A DNA stretch of 13,681 nucleotides from Egerieimonas sp900552095 (GCA_902469965.1 CABREP010000057.1:1-13681); one strand, 5' to 3'; numbered from the stretch's first letter, positions 1 to 8,800 are shown. The notes: a model not told the origin generated them from the letters alone. Numbers and translations: made by a program.

Positions 1-735
1 GGCTTCTGCCTTTCCTCCCCGCCGGCATCGGATTTTCGTGCTCCGATTAACAATCCATTCGCCAATTTCTTCCGGTTCCCCGGAAATTTCCAGTATTTTT
101 AAACGGGTACAGCCGTGAAAAACCCATTTTTCAATCTTCCTGACTGATTCCGGAAGCTGTACATACTCTAACTGACTGCATTTAAGAAAGGCACTGTCGT
201 CGATTTCCTGAATCCCCGGTGGAAATACAATTTTCTCCAGACTGCGGCATTTGTAAAATGCTTTTTTCCCAATTCGGCGAACGTTCCGAGGCAGTTCCAC
301 CTGACAGAGGTTCTCACATCCGCTGAACATTTCATCCTCTATCTCCTGACAGACAGAATTCGGTGAAAATACCATCTGCTCCATCCGGATACATTGGGCA
401 AATGCTCTTTTGCCAATGCGGGAAACCGCACCTGAAAACAGTACTTCCTTCAGTCTGGTACAATTATAAAAAGCTTCCTTTCCAACCACTTCCACTCCCG
501 GTGCCTGAACTTCCCTTAAAGTCGTATTATTATAGAAGCTTCGCACTCCTATCTCCCGCATTTCTTCCGGCAAAAATACACTCCGGATCCGTATATTATT
601 CTTAAAAACTTCCGCATCGATCCTGCAATAGCAGGACGGAATCTTTAGCTCCCGTTCTTTTCCTATAATATTTCCTTCTCTTCGATCCAGAACTTCCGAA
701 TCTCTCTTTCTCCAAACCCCAACCATCTGTGACAT
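1..735 (-). CDS. BspA-type leucine-rich repeat protein (partial, C-terminus off the left edge)
   Basis: The reading frame is open from an ATG at 735 to base 1, giving exactly 245 codons with no stop, so the C-terminus is outside the window. From about residue 40 the protein consists of repeats of the LRR_5/BspA type. The recurring pattern is IG-x-x-AF-x-x-C-x-x-L followed by a short strand and LP, for example IGKKAFYKC near residues 155-163 and IGKRAFAQC near 107-115. I count about eight units. There is no signal peptide or membrane segment at the N-terminus, which is charged (VWRKRDSEVLDRREG), so the product may be cytoplasmic. A GGGAGGAG motif lies right before the ATG, and the gap to the upstream S-component stop is only 12 bases, so it is translated from the same transcript. 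A second ATG three codons in (726) is also possible. Such repeats usually mediate protein binding; no ligand can be named. Confidence 0.85.
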   Translation of the reverse strand, partial: MSQMVGVWRKRDSEVLDRREGNIIGKERELKIPSCYCRIDAEVFKNNIRIRSVFLPEEMREIGVRSFYNNTTLREVQAPGVEVVGKEAFYNCTRLKEVLFSGAVSRIGKRAFAQCIRMEQMVFSPNSVCQEIEDEMFSGCENLCQVELPRNVRRIGKKAFYKCRSLEKIVFPPGIQEIDDSAFLKCSQLEYVQLPESVRKIEKWVFHGCTRLKILEISGEPEEIGEWIVNRSTKIRCRRGGKAEA

Positions 736-747
736 AACTCCTCCCTC

Positions 748-1437
748 TTAAAAAATGCCATGCTTTTTCTGAATGCGATTCAGCTTTTCTCCGATCGGTT
801 TCCATGTCATAATCAAAAAAATCGCATTTGAAACTGCATAGATTACTGTAACCGGAAGAGCCGCCGCCAGCGCCGCCAGATATCTGCTCCAGTTCCATCC
901 CCCATCCATACTCAGCACTGTCCAGAAATCCATAATTCCTGAATACAGAAATCCGGTTAAAACGCCATATAAAATAAGTGCCCATTTCTTTTTCAAAAGA
1001 TTTGAAACAATTGGCAGACCGGCAGCCATGCCTATCGTTCCCCAGGCCAGCATCTGAAACGGAGTCCAGGGACCCTGCCCAAAAAATATATTGGATATCA
1101 GCGCAGTAAGAGAGCCCACCAGAAATCCGGCTTCTGCTCCCAGATACATTCCTGTCAGAATCACAATCGCTGTCACCGGCTTAAAAAAAGGCAGCGGTGC
1201 AAAAAGAAACCTTCCGGTAACAGCAATAGCTACCATCACTGCCAGAAGCACCATCCGGCGGATACTTCCCTCTCTCTTTTCGTATGTCAGATACACGCAG
1301 AAACAGGCAAGAAAAGCAATCATGACAGAAATCAGATTATACCTTCTGTCCTGCCAGGATCGGATACCGGTCAGAATCAGCAGGATTGTGCCCAGAATAA
1401 GTCCTGTCCGCAAAAAGATTCTTCTGTATTTTTTCAT
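748..1437 (-). CDS. ECF transporter S component (substrate-binding membrane subunit)
   Basis: This is a 229-residue hydrophobic protein with about seven membrane segments (roughly residues 11-26, 34-51, 60-80, 87-110, 126-148, 152-172 and 185-209). That is one more than the six-helix core usual for S components, with the extra one at the N-terminus. The central stretch (about residues 103-140) has small residues packed around an ALISN segment, followed by a conserved-looking GQGPWTPFQM loop. This is typical of S components that accompany their own EcfA and EcfT. It would bind the vitamin-like ligand and topple in the membrane to deliver it. The ATG at 1437 forms an ATGA overlap with the ATPase stop, suggesting translational coupling. 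A GTG at 1464 with an AGGTGA site 7 bases upstream would add nine residues and is a real alternative. The substrate cannot be read from the sequence; the neighbours suggest a corrinoid (inference). Confidence 0.85.
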   Translation of the reverse strand: MKKYRRIFLRTGLILGTILLILTGIRSWQDRRYNLISVMIAFLACFCVYLTYEKREGSIRRMVLLAVMVAIAVTGRFLFAPLPFFKPVTAIVILTGMYLGAEAGFLVGSLTALISNIFFGQGPWTPFQMLAWGTIGMAAGLPIVSNLLKKKWALILYGVLTGFLYSGIMDFWTVLSMDGGWNWSRYLAALAAALPVTVIYAVSNAIFLIMTWKPIGEKLNRIQKKHGIF

Positions 1438-3125
1438 GCTTTTTTCCGTCCGTTTCTCCGGCACAGTTCAATCACCTGCTCACAGGTAATCACACCTTCA
1501 TACTGCTGCCGGGCAATCCGATTTGCTGCCGTAGTATAAAAACTGTTCCCTCCGAAAAATTTTTCCGGAGTATCGGCAGAAAGTACCTGATGATCAAAAA
1601 AGAGGCCGCATCGATCAGACACCTCTGCTGCAAATTCCACATCATGCGTGACCATCAGGATGGTAATTCCCTCTTCCCTCAGCTTTTTCAAAATGACCGC
1701 CAGCTGTTTTTTTGACCAGGCGTCAATTCCTTTGGTCGGCTCATCCAGAAGCAGAATCCTGGGCTGTAAAAGCAATACCTTCCCAATTGCCGCTTTCTGC
1801 TGTTCCCCTCCGCTCAGATCATAAGGGTGGCGTCCCAGCAGATCCGTAATTCCCAGTATTCCGGCAATCCTTTCCGTTTGCTCTGCAAACTCCTGACGGC
1901 TATATTGCATCTGTTTTCCCACTTCTCTGTAATCTTCCCACACCGACATTTTCAGAAATACATCCTGGGGATTCTGAGGCAGCAGAGCCAGATTCCTGGT
2001 ATACAATTCACTCTGCCTGTATTTCTGAATTCTTTTTCCAAAAATTTCTATCTTTCCCCGGTAAGGTCTGTTTGCTCCTGAAATCACACTCAGAAGTGTT
2101 GTTTTCCCCGCGCCGTTTCCTCCAAGCAGACTTACCAGCTCTCCTTCATAAAGGCTCAATTCCGCATCCTGAAGAATATCCTCCCCTTCTTTTTCATACC
2201 GGAAGCATACTTCCTTCATTCGCACGGCAATTTTTTCCTCTTTCTTCTCCTCCTCCCGGACAGGCAGACGGGTAATCTCCGTCCTGTAACAGGAAGTCAG
2301 AAAATCTCTGCCCTCCCGGACGGTCACCGGACAGACACAGTCATCTGCATCCAGCCCCTGATAAATCCGCACCGCACTGGGGAGACCCGCCAGCATCTTC
2401 TTCCCTTCGCTCATATGCTTTAATTTTCTGCATACTTCCCGGGGAGACTCTGCCAGAAACAGGCGCCCCTCTTCCATGACCGCCACCTGATCTGCCACAG
2501 GAAAGACCTCTTCCAGACGATGTTCTGTCATTAAAATCGTCAGTCCCAGTTCTTTATTAATTTTAACCAGCGTATTGATAAAATCAGAGGCTGCAATCGG
2601 ATCAAGCTGACTGGTAGGTTCATCCAAAATCAGAAGTTTTGGCTGCATCACCATGACAGAGGCAAGATTCAACAGCTGCTTCTGTCCACCGGAGAGGTCT
2701 GCCGTCTTCTTTCGGAACCAGCCGTCAATCCCGAAAAAGCAGGCCATCTCTGCGACTCTCCTTCGGATCACCGGCGTAGGAAAACCCATATTTTCCAGCC
2801 CAAAGGCCAATTCATGCCATACCTTATCTGTAGCAATCTGATTTTCCGGATTCTGCAGAACATACCCGATCTGACAGGCCGCTTCCCGATCCGAAAGTTC
2901 CTCCTGACGCTTCCCCTGAAACCAGACCTCGCCTTCTTTTGTTCCTGCGGGAGAAAGCTCTCTTTTCAAAAGTTTTAAAAGCGTTGTCTTCCCACATCCT
3001 GACGCTCCGCACAATACTGTGAAGCTCCCTTCCCGAACTTTAAAATCGATACCGGAAAGCGCCGTTTTCCCGCTTTCTTCCCCCGGATAGGTAAAAGTTA
3101 AATTTTTGACTTCAAGTAATTCCAT
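1434..3125 (-). CDS. ECF transporter ATPase, two fused ABC domains (EcfA-EcfA' type)
   Basis: This 563-residue cytoplasmic protein powers ECF import by ATP hydrolysis and carries both nucleotide-binding domains on one chain. Domain 1 has Walker A GASGCGKTT (residues 40-48), a Q-loop at QNPENQ (91-96), signature LSGGQ (144-148), Walker B LLILDEP (164-170) and the switch His in TEHR (H202). Domain 2 has Walker A GGNGAGKTT (335-343), signature LSGGE (437-441), Walker B ILLLDEP (457-463) and His in VTHD (H494). Both sites look intact. The frame stays open upstream to 3290, but that extension has no ABC homology and lies inside the EcfT gene. The ATG at 3125 is chosen because the protein then begins MELLEVKNLTFTYPG, as ABC domains do, and has AAGGAG 8 bases upstream. 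The start overlaps the end of EcfT by 28 bases, and the stop overlaps the S-component start. Confidence 0.95.
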   Translation of the reverse strand: MELLEVKNLTFTYPGEESGKTALSGIDFKVREGSFTVLCGASGCGKTTLLKLLKRELSPAGTKEGEVWFQGKRQEELSDREAACQIGYVLQNPENQIATDKVWHELAFGLENMGFPTPVIRRRVAEMACFFGIDGWFRKKTADLSGGQKQLLNLASVMVMQPKLLILDEPTSQLDPIAASDFINTLVKINKELGLTILMTEHRLEEVFPVADQVAVMEEGRLFLAESPREVCRKLKHMSEGKKMLAGLPSAVRIYQGLDADDCVCPVTVREGRDFLTSCYRTEITRLPVREEEKKEEKIAVRMKEVCFRYEKEGEDILQDAELSLYEGELVSLLGGNGAGKTTLLSVISGANRPYRGKIEIFGKRIQKYRQSELYTRNLALLPQNPQDVFLKMSVWEDYREVGKQMQYSRQEFAEQTERIAGILGITDLLGRHPYDLSGGEQQKAAIGKVLLLQPRILLLDEPTKGIDAWSKKQLAVILKKLREEGITILMVTHDVEFAAEVSDRCGLFFDHQVLSADTPEKFFGGNSFYTTAANRIARQQYEGVITCEQVIELCRRNGRKKA

Positions 3126-3979
3126 AAAATTTTCTCCTTCCACTCTATCAGACCTGGCAGAGCATAAAAGATAAAAAGAACCGCCAGCGGAATAATCGCT
3201 TCCGGATTCCAGGAAAGTTCTGCAGCCACCGGATAATAGTAAAATGTAAAACTCCCTCCCCAGAAAGCCATAACTGTCTCCACAGTACACAGTATCATAA
3301 CTGCCAGCAGGATCTTATCCCTCCTGTGAAAGGAAAAAACAGAAAAGGTACGGCGTCCCGGAAGTCCGTATCCCCTGGCCTTCATCGCATCCGCCGTATC
3401 GATAGAATTTTCAATCGACCAGGAAATCAGGCTGTCAAAAACCCGCACGGTACCTCTTACCTTATCCGGCACATTATCTGCCGCATATAGCCCCATCGTT
3501 TTCTGCGCCCGCCGAATTTTTTCCATCTGCCTCTCAAAAAGAGGAATAAACCGAAATGCCATAGATAAAATCAGCCCCAACTTCGGTATCACTTTTCCAA
3601 ACAAATATAAAAGCTTATCTGTAGTAAGAAATGTAAGAAAGCAGCTGCACCAGATCATAATACTGATAATTGCAGCCGCCGACCCCGCCCCGTAAAGAAT
3701 GGCTTCCAGTGTAACCGGATTATCATTCAAGAAAAACAGTATCGTCTCTCCATTATGTACAAACAATGGATTCGTCACGGTCAAAATCAGAAAAAGCCCG
3801 GTGCCAAAAGCAATCTCTTCCCCCAGCTTTCTTACCCCATGCAGAGAACCATACAAAGACAGCGCCCCTGCAAGGGAACAGAGAATTACCAGCGGATGCA
3901 GACTGAACATGGAAAATCCAAGCCCCAAAAGAAAATAAAGAAACAGAATTACCGGATGATATCCCTGAAACCCTCTCAT
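3098..3979 (-). CDS. ecfT: ECF transporter transmembrane component T (EcfT)
   Basis: This 293-residue membrane protein couples the ATPases to the S component. It has several hydrophobic helices in the N-terminal half (about residues 9-45, 57-82 and 95-118) and one or two more near the C-terminus (222-240, 258-275). Between them lies the long cytoplasmic coupling region. The characteristic coupling motif is clear as ADAMKARGYG (residues 196-205). The earlier one is recognisable but degenerate, RRAQKTMG (156-163) where many homologues have ARG. The start is taken as the ATG at 3979, which shares its A with the TGA of the DUF4430 gene (TGATG) and has AAGGGAG 7 bases upstream. A GTG one codon earlier (3982) is possible but sits only 4 bases from that site. 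The gene is in the expected order T, then A-A, then S, forming a self-contained importer. Confidence 0.93.
   Translation of the reverse strand: MRGFQGYHPVILFLYFLLGLGFSMFSLHPLVILCSLAGALSLYGSLHGVRKLGEEIAFGTGLFLILTVTNPLFVHNGETILFFLNDNPVTLEAILYGAGSAAAIISIMIWCSCFLTFLTTDKLLYLFGKVIPKLGLILSMAFRFIPLFERQMEKIRRAQKTMGLYAADNVPDKVRGTVRVFDSLISWSIENSIDTADAMKARGYGLPGRRTFSVFSFHRRDKILLAVMILCTVETVMAFWGGSFTFYYYPVAAELSWNPEAIIPLAVLFIFYALPGLIEWKEKILWNYLKSKI
3134..3139 (-). promoter_or_regulatory. Ribosome binding site that sets the ECF ATPase start
   Basis: AAGGAG lies 8 bases before the ATG at 3125, inside the EcfT coding end. It shows that the longer open frame up to 3290 is not the true gene start. Confidence 0.8.
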
Positions 3980-4548
3980 CACTCTTCTCCCTTCTGCTCT
4001 TTTTTCGCCGGTTCATATGGATTTCCCACGTCTCTTCCCAGATCGCAGGTATAGACCCATTCCACCTGATCTCCGTCTTGCAGAATATAATTGCTGCATC
4101 CCTTTCCCGGATATTCTCCATTCACCCGGAACATCCATCCGGAAAGAGGACCGCAGGAATATTCATACAGATAATTGATTCCCTGCACATAGGCGCTTCC
4201 ATATGAATTTTTATTCGCCCCCTGATATTCCATCTGTATCTTATTATACCGACAGACCCGGTTCAAAAGATCAAAAACAGAATCTCCGCTGCGCAGTACA
4301 TAGGTATGTTCCGCCAGGATCACTCCATCGGCCGGAACATATTTCTCACTGCGCAGAGGCTTATCCAGCTTCTCCCAGTTATCCAGAATCGTATCGCAGC
4401 GGATACTGATGGTCACAGTTTTAGAATCTTCCTGTATATCCTCCATGTGAGTAATGTAGTACTCATCCACAGACTGTATCTTCACTCCCTTTATCAGGAA
4501 AAACAGAGCCAGAAGAAGAAAGCCTGCCCAAATCATATTTTTTTTCAA
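3979..4548 (-). CDS. DUF4430 protein, transcobalamin C-terminal-like beta domain, N-terminally anchored
   Basis: This protein has 189 residues. Residues 6-20 form a hydrophobic signal or membrane anchor after KK, with no obvious cleavage site or lipobox. The outside part is a DUF4430-type domain (about 83-170): a GDSVFDLL segment, then YVQGIN, then SGWMFRVNG, then a Cys-Ser-x-Tyr strand and DGDQVEWVY. This family resembles the C-terminal beta domain of transcobalamin and intrinsic factor, which closes over cobalamin. Cys132 and Cys151 flank the GWMF hairpin and could form a disulfide. The start is TTG at 4548, supported by AGGGA with a 7-base gap; the in-frame ATG at 4536 lies too far from that site and would lose the positive charges before the membrane segment. 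It sits between the alpha-barrel gene and EcfT, which suggests it presents ligand to the importer (inference). Confidence 0.88.
   Translation of the reverse strand: MKKNMIWAGFLLLALFFLIKGVKIQSVDEYYITHMEDIQEDSKTVTISIRCDTILDNWEKLDKPLRSEKYVPADGVILAEHTYVLRSGDSVFDLLNRVCRYNKIQMEYQGANKNSYGSAYVQGINYLYEYSCGPLSGWMFRVNGEYPGKGCSNYILQDGDQVEWVYTCDLGRDVGNPYEPAKKEQKGEE
3987..3993 (-). promoter_or_regulatory. Ribosome binding site for EcfT inside the DUF4430 gene end
   Basis: AAGGGAG lies 7 bases before the ATG at 3979 and inside the last codons of the DUF4430 gene. Together with the TGATG stop-start overlap, it points to coupled translation. Confidence 0.65.
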
Positions 4549-4555
4549 AATATCG

Positions 4556-4560
4556 TCCCT
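4556..4560 (-). promoter_or_regulatory. Ribosome binding site supporting a TTG start for the DUF4430 gene
   Basis: AGGGA is 7 bases before the TTG at 4548, but 19 bases before the next ATG at 4536. The spacing favours the rare TTG start. Confidence 0.65.
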
Positions 4561-4566
4561 TTTCTT

Positions 4567-5850
4567 TTACCAGGTATCATCCTCTTCAGGCGCCTGATCT
4601 GCTTTTTTCTTTTTCTTTCCTGCTTTTACCGCCGCCGCTGTCAGCACTCCGATCAGCACGACTGCTGCCGCTCCAGCCGCAATCTGCAGAATCCTCCCCC
4701 GATTTTCCGTATCCTTCTGAACTGTCTCCCGGTCTTTTTCTTCTGCGCTGTTCTCTGGTTTAGAAAGAGAAGATTTCCCTCTCTCAATCTCTTCTTCTGA
4801 AAATTCCGGTGCGTCACGCAGATCAAACAGAGGATTCTCTCCATTTTTCATCCGTACGTAGCCTTCCAGCGCGTAAAGCGCCTGATATCCTGCCATTCCG
4901 TTGCCTTCCGTTTCAGCTTCTACCCCGTCCAGACTGTGAATAAAGCTGCCATCTGCAAGGCGGAACAATTCGAGACCATCCAGAAGCGTATGTCCCTCCT
5001 TGATAAATGCTTCCTCAGTCACAGGATCCAGGCCACAGGCTGTCAGCGCATTCAGCGTCCAGGCAGTACTCTCCGCTGTCCGCTCTCCATATAAAGCCAT
5101 AGTTCCATCACTCTCCTGCCAGCCAGACAAAAGAGAAAGAGACCGCTGTACCGCCTCAGAAGCCTGCGGATTTTCCTGACAATACGGCGCCAGTGCTGTT
5201 ACCGCCATGGCAGTAATATCCACATTTGCCTCCTCTGTCAGCCCAAATCCTCCATTTGGAAGTTCCTGTTCCAGAATTGCATCCACCAGTTTCTCCTCTG
5301 TCCACTCTGCATCATCAGCCAGGGTATAATCTCCACTGTCCAGAGCCAGAAGCGCCCAGATATAACCATTGATCCCCTGGCGTCCCGGATCCTGGAAAAT
5401 ACAGGCTCCGATTCCGTCCTGAACCAGATTAATCGTTTCTCCCTCCAGTGTCTTCCCGAAATTCTCAGGATCTCCTCCGCAGGCTCTGATGGTCAGAATC
5501 ATGCGGTACCAGTCCGTCGGATTCTGAGTTTTTATATTTTCTTCCAGATCCTCATAATATCCTTCTGTCACCTGCATCAGACGCGCAAGATACTGCTTCT
5601 GATTATCGCTTTTTCCCATACGGCTCACACCGAACGCAAACCAGCAGCTTTCACTTCCCTCCGCCTGGTCCAGAAGCGCCCCTTCCAACAGCTGATCCGT
5701 CCCCTGCTCATCCTTTTTCCACTGCAGAATATCTTCCTCGGCCATTCGGGCTTCCCCCGGTGTATGCAGAGCCGCCTGCACAACATTCACTGGAAAGATC
5801 ATACACAGTACCAATATTACCGCAAAAAGCTTTTTCCTTCTGTTTTTCAT
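4567..5850 (-). CDS. Secreted alpha/alpha-barrel protein (prenyltransferase/squalene-cyclase-like fold), C-terminally anchored
   Basis: This protein has 427 residues. A signal peptide (1-26, ending VVQA) is followed by an ectodomain of repeating helix pairs. The helices carry motifs of the terpenoid-cyclase/prenyltransferase toroid family: PNGGFG (198-203), ESDGTM (246-251) and ADGSF (299-303), and helices such as DITAMAVTAL (211-220), ESTAWTLNAL (260-269) and GYQALYAL (321-328). The DxDD motif of squalene cyclase is absent, and I see no zinc-ligand set of a protein prenyltransferase, so an enzyme role is unlikely. The N-terminal domain of intrinsic factor and transcobalamin has the same barrel fold. 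After an acidic linker comes a membrane helix (about 387-408), then KKKKK and a short acidic tail, so the domain is tethered outside the membrane. There is no LPXTG motif. The stop is 18 bases before the DUF4430 start. A GGAGAG motif precedes the ATG. Confidence 0.87.
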   Translation of the reverse strand: MKNRRKKLFAVILVLCMIFPVNVVQAALHTPGEARMAEEDILQWKKDEQGTDQLLEGALLDQAEGSESCWFAFGVSRMGKSDNQKQYLARLMQVTEGYYEDLEENIKTQNPTDWYRMILTIRACGGDPENFGKTLEGETINLVQDGIGACIFQDPGRQGINGYIWALLALDSGDYTLADDAEWTEEKLVDAILEQELPNGGFGLTEEANVDITAMAVTALAPYCQENPQASEAVQRSLSLLSGWQESDGTMALYGERTAESTAWTLNALTACGLDPVTEEAFIKEGHTLLDGLELFRLADGSFIHSLDGVEAETEGNGMAGYQALYALEGYVRMKNGENPLFDLRDAPEFSEEEIERGKSSLSKPENSAEEKDRETVQKDTENRGRILQIAAGAAAVVLIGVLTAAAVKAGKKKKKADQAPEEDDTW

Positions 5851-5861
5851 GCTCTCTCTCC

Positions 5862-8800
5862 CTAATAGTTCACTTTATTTTTCTTTCTTTTTTTCGACGC
5901 AGTGTGCAAAAACACTCCGAATCCCGCTGCAAGAGCAGCCGCTCCTGCCAGAATACCTCCCAGAACGGCCACCGTCTTCTTCCGGCTCTTCACAGTCTCC
6001 AGACGCTCTCTTGCTTTTTTCTGCTCTTCCTCCTGCCTGGCTGTCTCCTGCTTCCGTTGTTCCTCCGCCTGCGCTTTCTGCTCTTCTTCCGAAATTTGCT
6101 CTTCTCCCGCCTGTTCCGGCAAAACTTCTTCTTCCGGCACCGGTGCATTCGCATTTTCCTGACTGATCCCTCCCGGATTTCCTTCCTCAGGCACCCGATC
6201 CGGGTTTAACGGAGTCAGCACATGATTTTCCCCGGATGGCCGGTTCTCTTCCACCGAAGGCTCCTGTTCTCCTCCCGTCTGCCCATTCAAAAGAGCAGCA
6301 TAAGCTTCTTCCGCATGAATCAGCTGCTGCAGATTTGTCACCAGCGCTTTTTCTTCCTCCGTCAACGCCTCGTAAGCGCTCCTAATCTGTTCCAGCATGG
6401 GGCCGCTGCCTGTGCTGACTGCTCCAATCTGTGCGATCATACGTTCCACCTGATCTGCCGCTGCCAGACTCTGATAACGTGCGATCGCACGTTCCAGTAC
6501 GTTAATATTTGTTACCAGCTCCTGCTGATCCCCATTTAAAGCATTGTAAGCTTCAATTGCCTGTGTAATCTGTCCTCCGCTCTCCAGCGTCACTTCTCCG
6601 ATCTGTCCGATCAGTTCAATTACCGGAGCCGCCGCTGTCAGATTCTGATACTGCTCCGCTGCCTGAAGAAGCTGATCATAATTCGTCACCAGAACCTGCT
6701 GCTTTTCCGTAAGTCCGTCGTACAGTTCCTGTGCATATCTGATCGTATCCAGACTTTCCAGGGTTACCTCACCGATCGAAGCGATGACGGCAGAAACTTC
6801 CCGGGCACGCAGATCATCGAAAACCCGCTCAGCTTCTTCCAGAACAGCCAGATTCGATACAATTTTCTGCTGCTTCTCCGTGAGGGCTTCGTAGGCATAT
6901 CTGGCCCGGGCGATCTGTTCTCCGCTCTCCAGCGTCACTTCTCCGATGGAGGCGATCAACTGCTCTGCCATTTCTGCTGCCTCTTGATCTTCCGGCGTAA
7001 TCTCATTTTCCTGCACCAGTTCCTCATAGCGAAGTTCCGCCTCTGTCAGCACCTGATAATTTTCTACCATTTCCTGCTGCCGTGGTGTAAGAGCATCGTA
7101 CGCAGACCGGGCAATATCAATAAGCGCTTTACATTCTGCTGTCAGGGTCACCTCTCCGATCTGATCAATATAGGCTGTAACTCTCTGTGCTTTTACCAGA
7201 TCTTCTTCATATTCGACCTGCTCCTTTGTGGGAACCTGATCCATATTCCACTTCGCCTGAGCCAGCTGTTCCTGAACTTCCTCCACAGTCAGCGCCTGAC
7301 GGATCGCTTTCTGTCCGTTTGCCAGGTAAGTCTCCAGCTGATACCGCTCCGAATCTCTGTAACTCGTAAAATCTTTGTATTTCTGCAATTCCTCCAGTGC
7401 AGCCGCCTTTGCCTGTTCCAGCTCCTTCTCCTGGGTATCACGGATGGAGTCAATCTCATAAATATCCGCTTTTACCGCAGTCAGTATGGTACTGACCTCC
7501 TCCATAGAAGTAGCTGCACGCAGCTCTGCCACTCCCTGCGCAATCCTCTCCTGCACAAGCTGCCAGTTCTCCGGCGTATAGTCCTCTTCTTTTACGAAAG
7601 TCTGCAGATCACCGATCGCACCACTCCTGAAATCTTCCAGCGTCAGCTGCCACTGCAGGATGGGATATCCATTCTGCATTCCCATATAGTCTCGAATGAA
7701 ATAATTTCCTCCTCCGTTCATTTCATTCAGGAAATCTTCCCCCTGCATCTCGCTTCCGGCTCTGAAATCTCCCGGAGCCTGTCCTCCCGGAGAACGTCCC
7801 ACAACAGAAGAGGCTGTTCCCTCCAAAGCATATAGTCTTCGGTAATCCCCGGCCGCTGCATATCCAAACAGCGCCCCCACATAGACACCCGACTGATTCA
7901 GATTCACCGGTCCCGAAGTATACCCCCAGGAAAACAAGGTTCCGCCTGCCCCGTCATCCATTCTTCCGGCCAGGCCTCCGGCATAATTCTTACTGCCGAC
8001 TTCTCCGCTGTTATAATTTGAAGTAAATTCGCAGTTCCCGCCCTTTATCAGAGCCGCAATCCCTCCGGCACAGTAAGAAGAACCGGCATAGCCGCTGTTA
8101 AAAGACTGACGTACACTGACCCCTGAATCCACACAGCCCACCAGACCGCCTGCATAATGCTTTACTCCGCCCTTCTCCTCTGAAGCAATCTGTACCTGTC
8201 CCTGATTGGAACATCCCCGAAACCAGGTATTATCCGCATATCCGGCGATTCCGCCGGCCGCTGTACCGCTTTTCTTTACCTTATTTACTGTAATATCCAC
8301 CTGACTGTGACAATTTACCGCAGCATTTCTCTGACTGTAATTTTTCCCATATATGTATGCCACAATGCCGCCTGCATATTCAATTCCCCGCGGACAGTTT
8401 ATATATCCTGATACTGTCACATTTTTAATTACCTGCTTATTATCTCCATATACCCTTCCAAATAAGCCTGCATACACTTCTCCCTCTTCTATGGCCAGCC
8501 CGGTGACAGAATAACCGTTTCCATCAAAACTCCCGGAAAAAACAATATCTTTTCCACCAATCGGCGTCCAATTATGTCCGCCGAGGGAAATAGAATCAGT
8601 CAGCACCGCACAGGCGTCTCCGCCTCCCCGGTTCACATAGTCTGCAAACCAGGCCAGTTCTGCACCGTTTCCAATCTGATAAATTCCATTTTCCAGCGTC
8701 GGTTCCGTCAGTGTCTGCCCGTCCCAGGTTCCCTCTGACGGAATCTGATTAAAGATATCATCTACCGCTTTTTTTGCTTTCTGAAGCGCCTCTGTTACCT

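Noticed and set aside
602..985. Minus-strand 127-codon frame overlapping the S-component and LRR genes
   Set aside because: It overlaps two better-supported genes in a different frame and its product has no family features.
3126..3290. 55-residue N-terminal extension of the ECF ATPase open frame
   Set aside because: The extension lies within the EcfT gene in another frame, has no ABC features, and a good ribosome binding site precedes the ATG at 3125.
4567..5850. Barrel protein as an active prenyltransferase or squalene cyclase
   Set aside because: The DxDD motif and zinc-binding residues of those enzymes are not seen, and the protein is secreted and membrane-tethered.
6575..6947. Repeated 28-base stretch as a possible CRISPR or regulatory repeat
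   Set aside because: It lies inside coding sequence, stays in frame and encodes the repeated GEVTLESG turn of the stalk units.
6984..7835. 283-codon plus-strand open frame
   Set aside because: It is the antisense shadow of the giant repeat-rich gene. It has no ribosome binding site and a low-complexity Leu/Phe/Cys/His-rich product.
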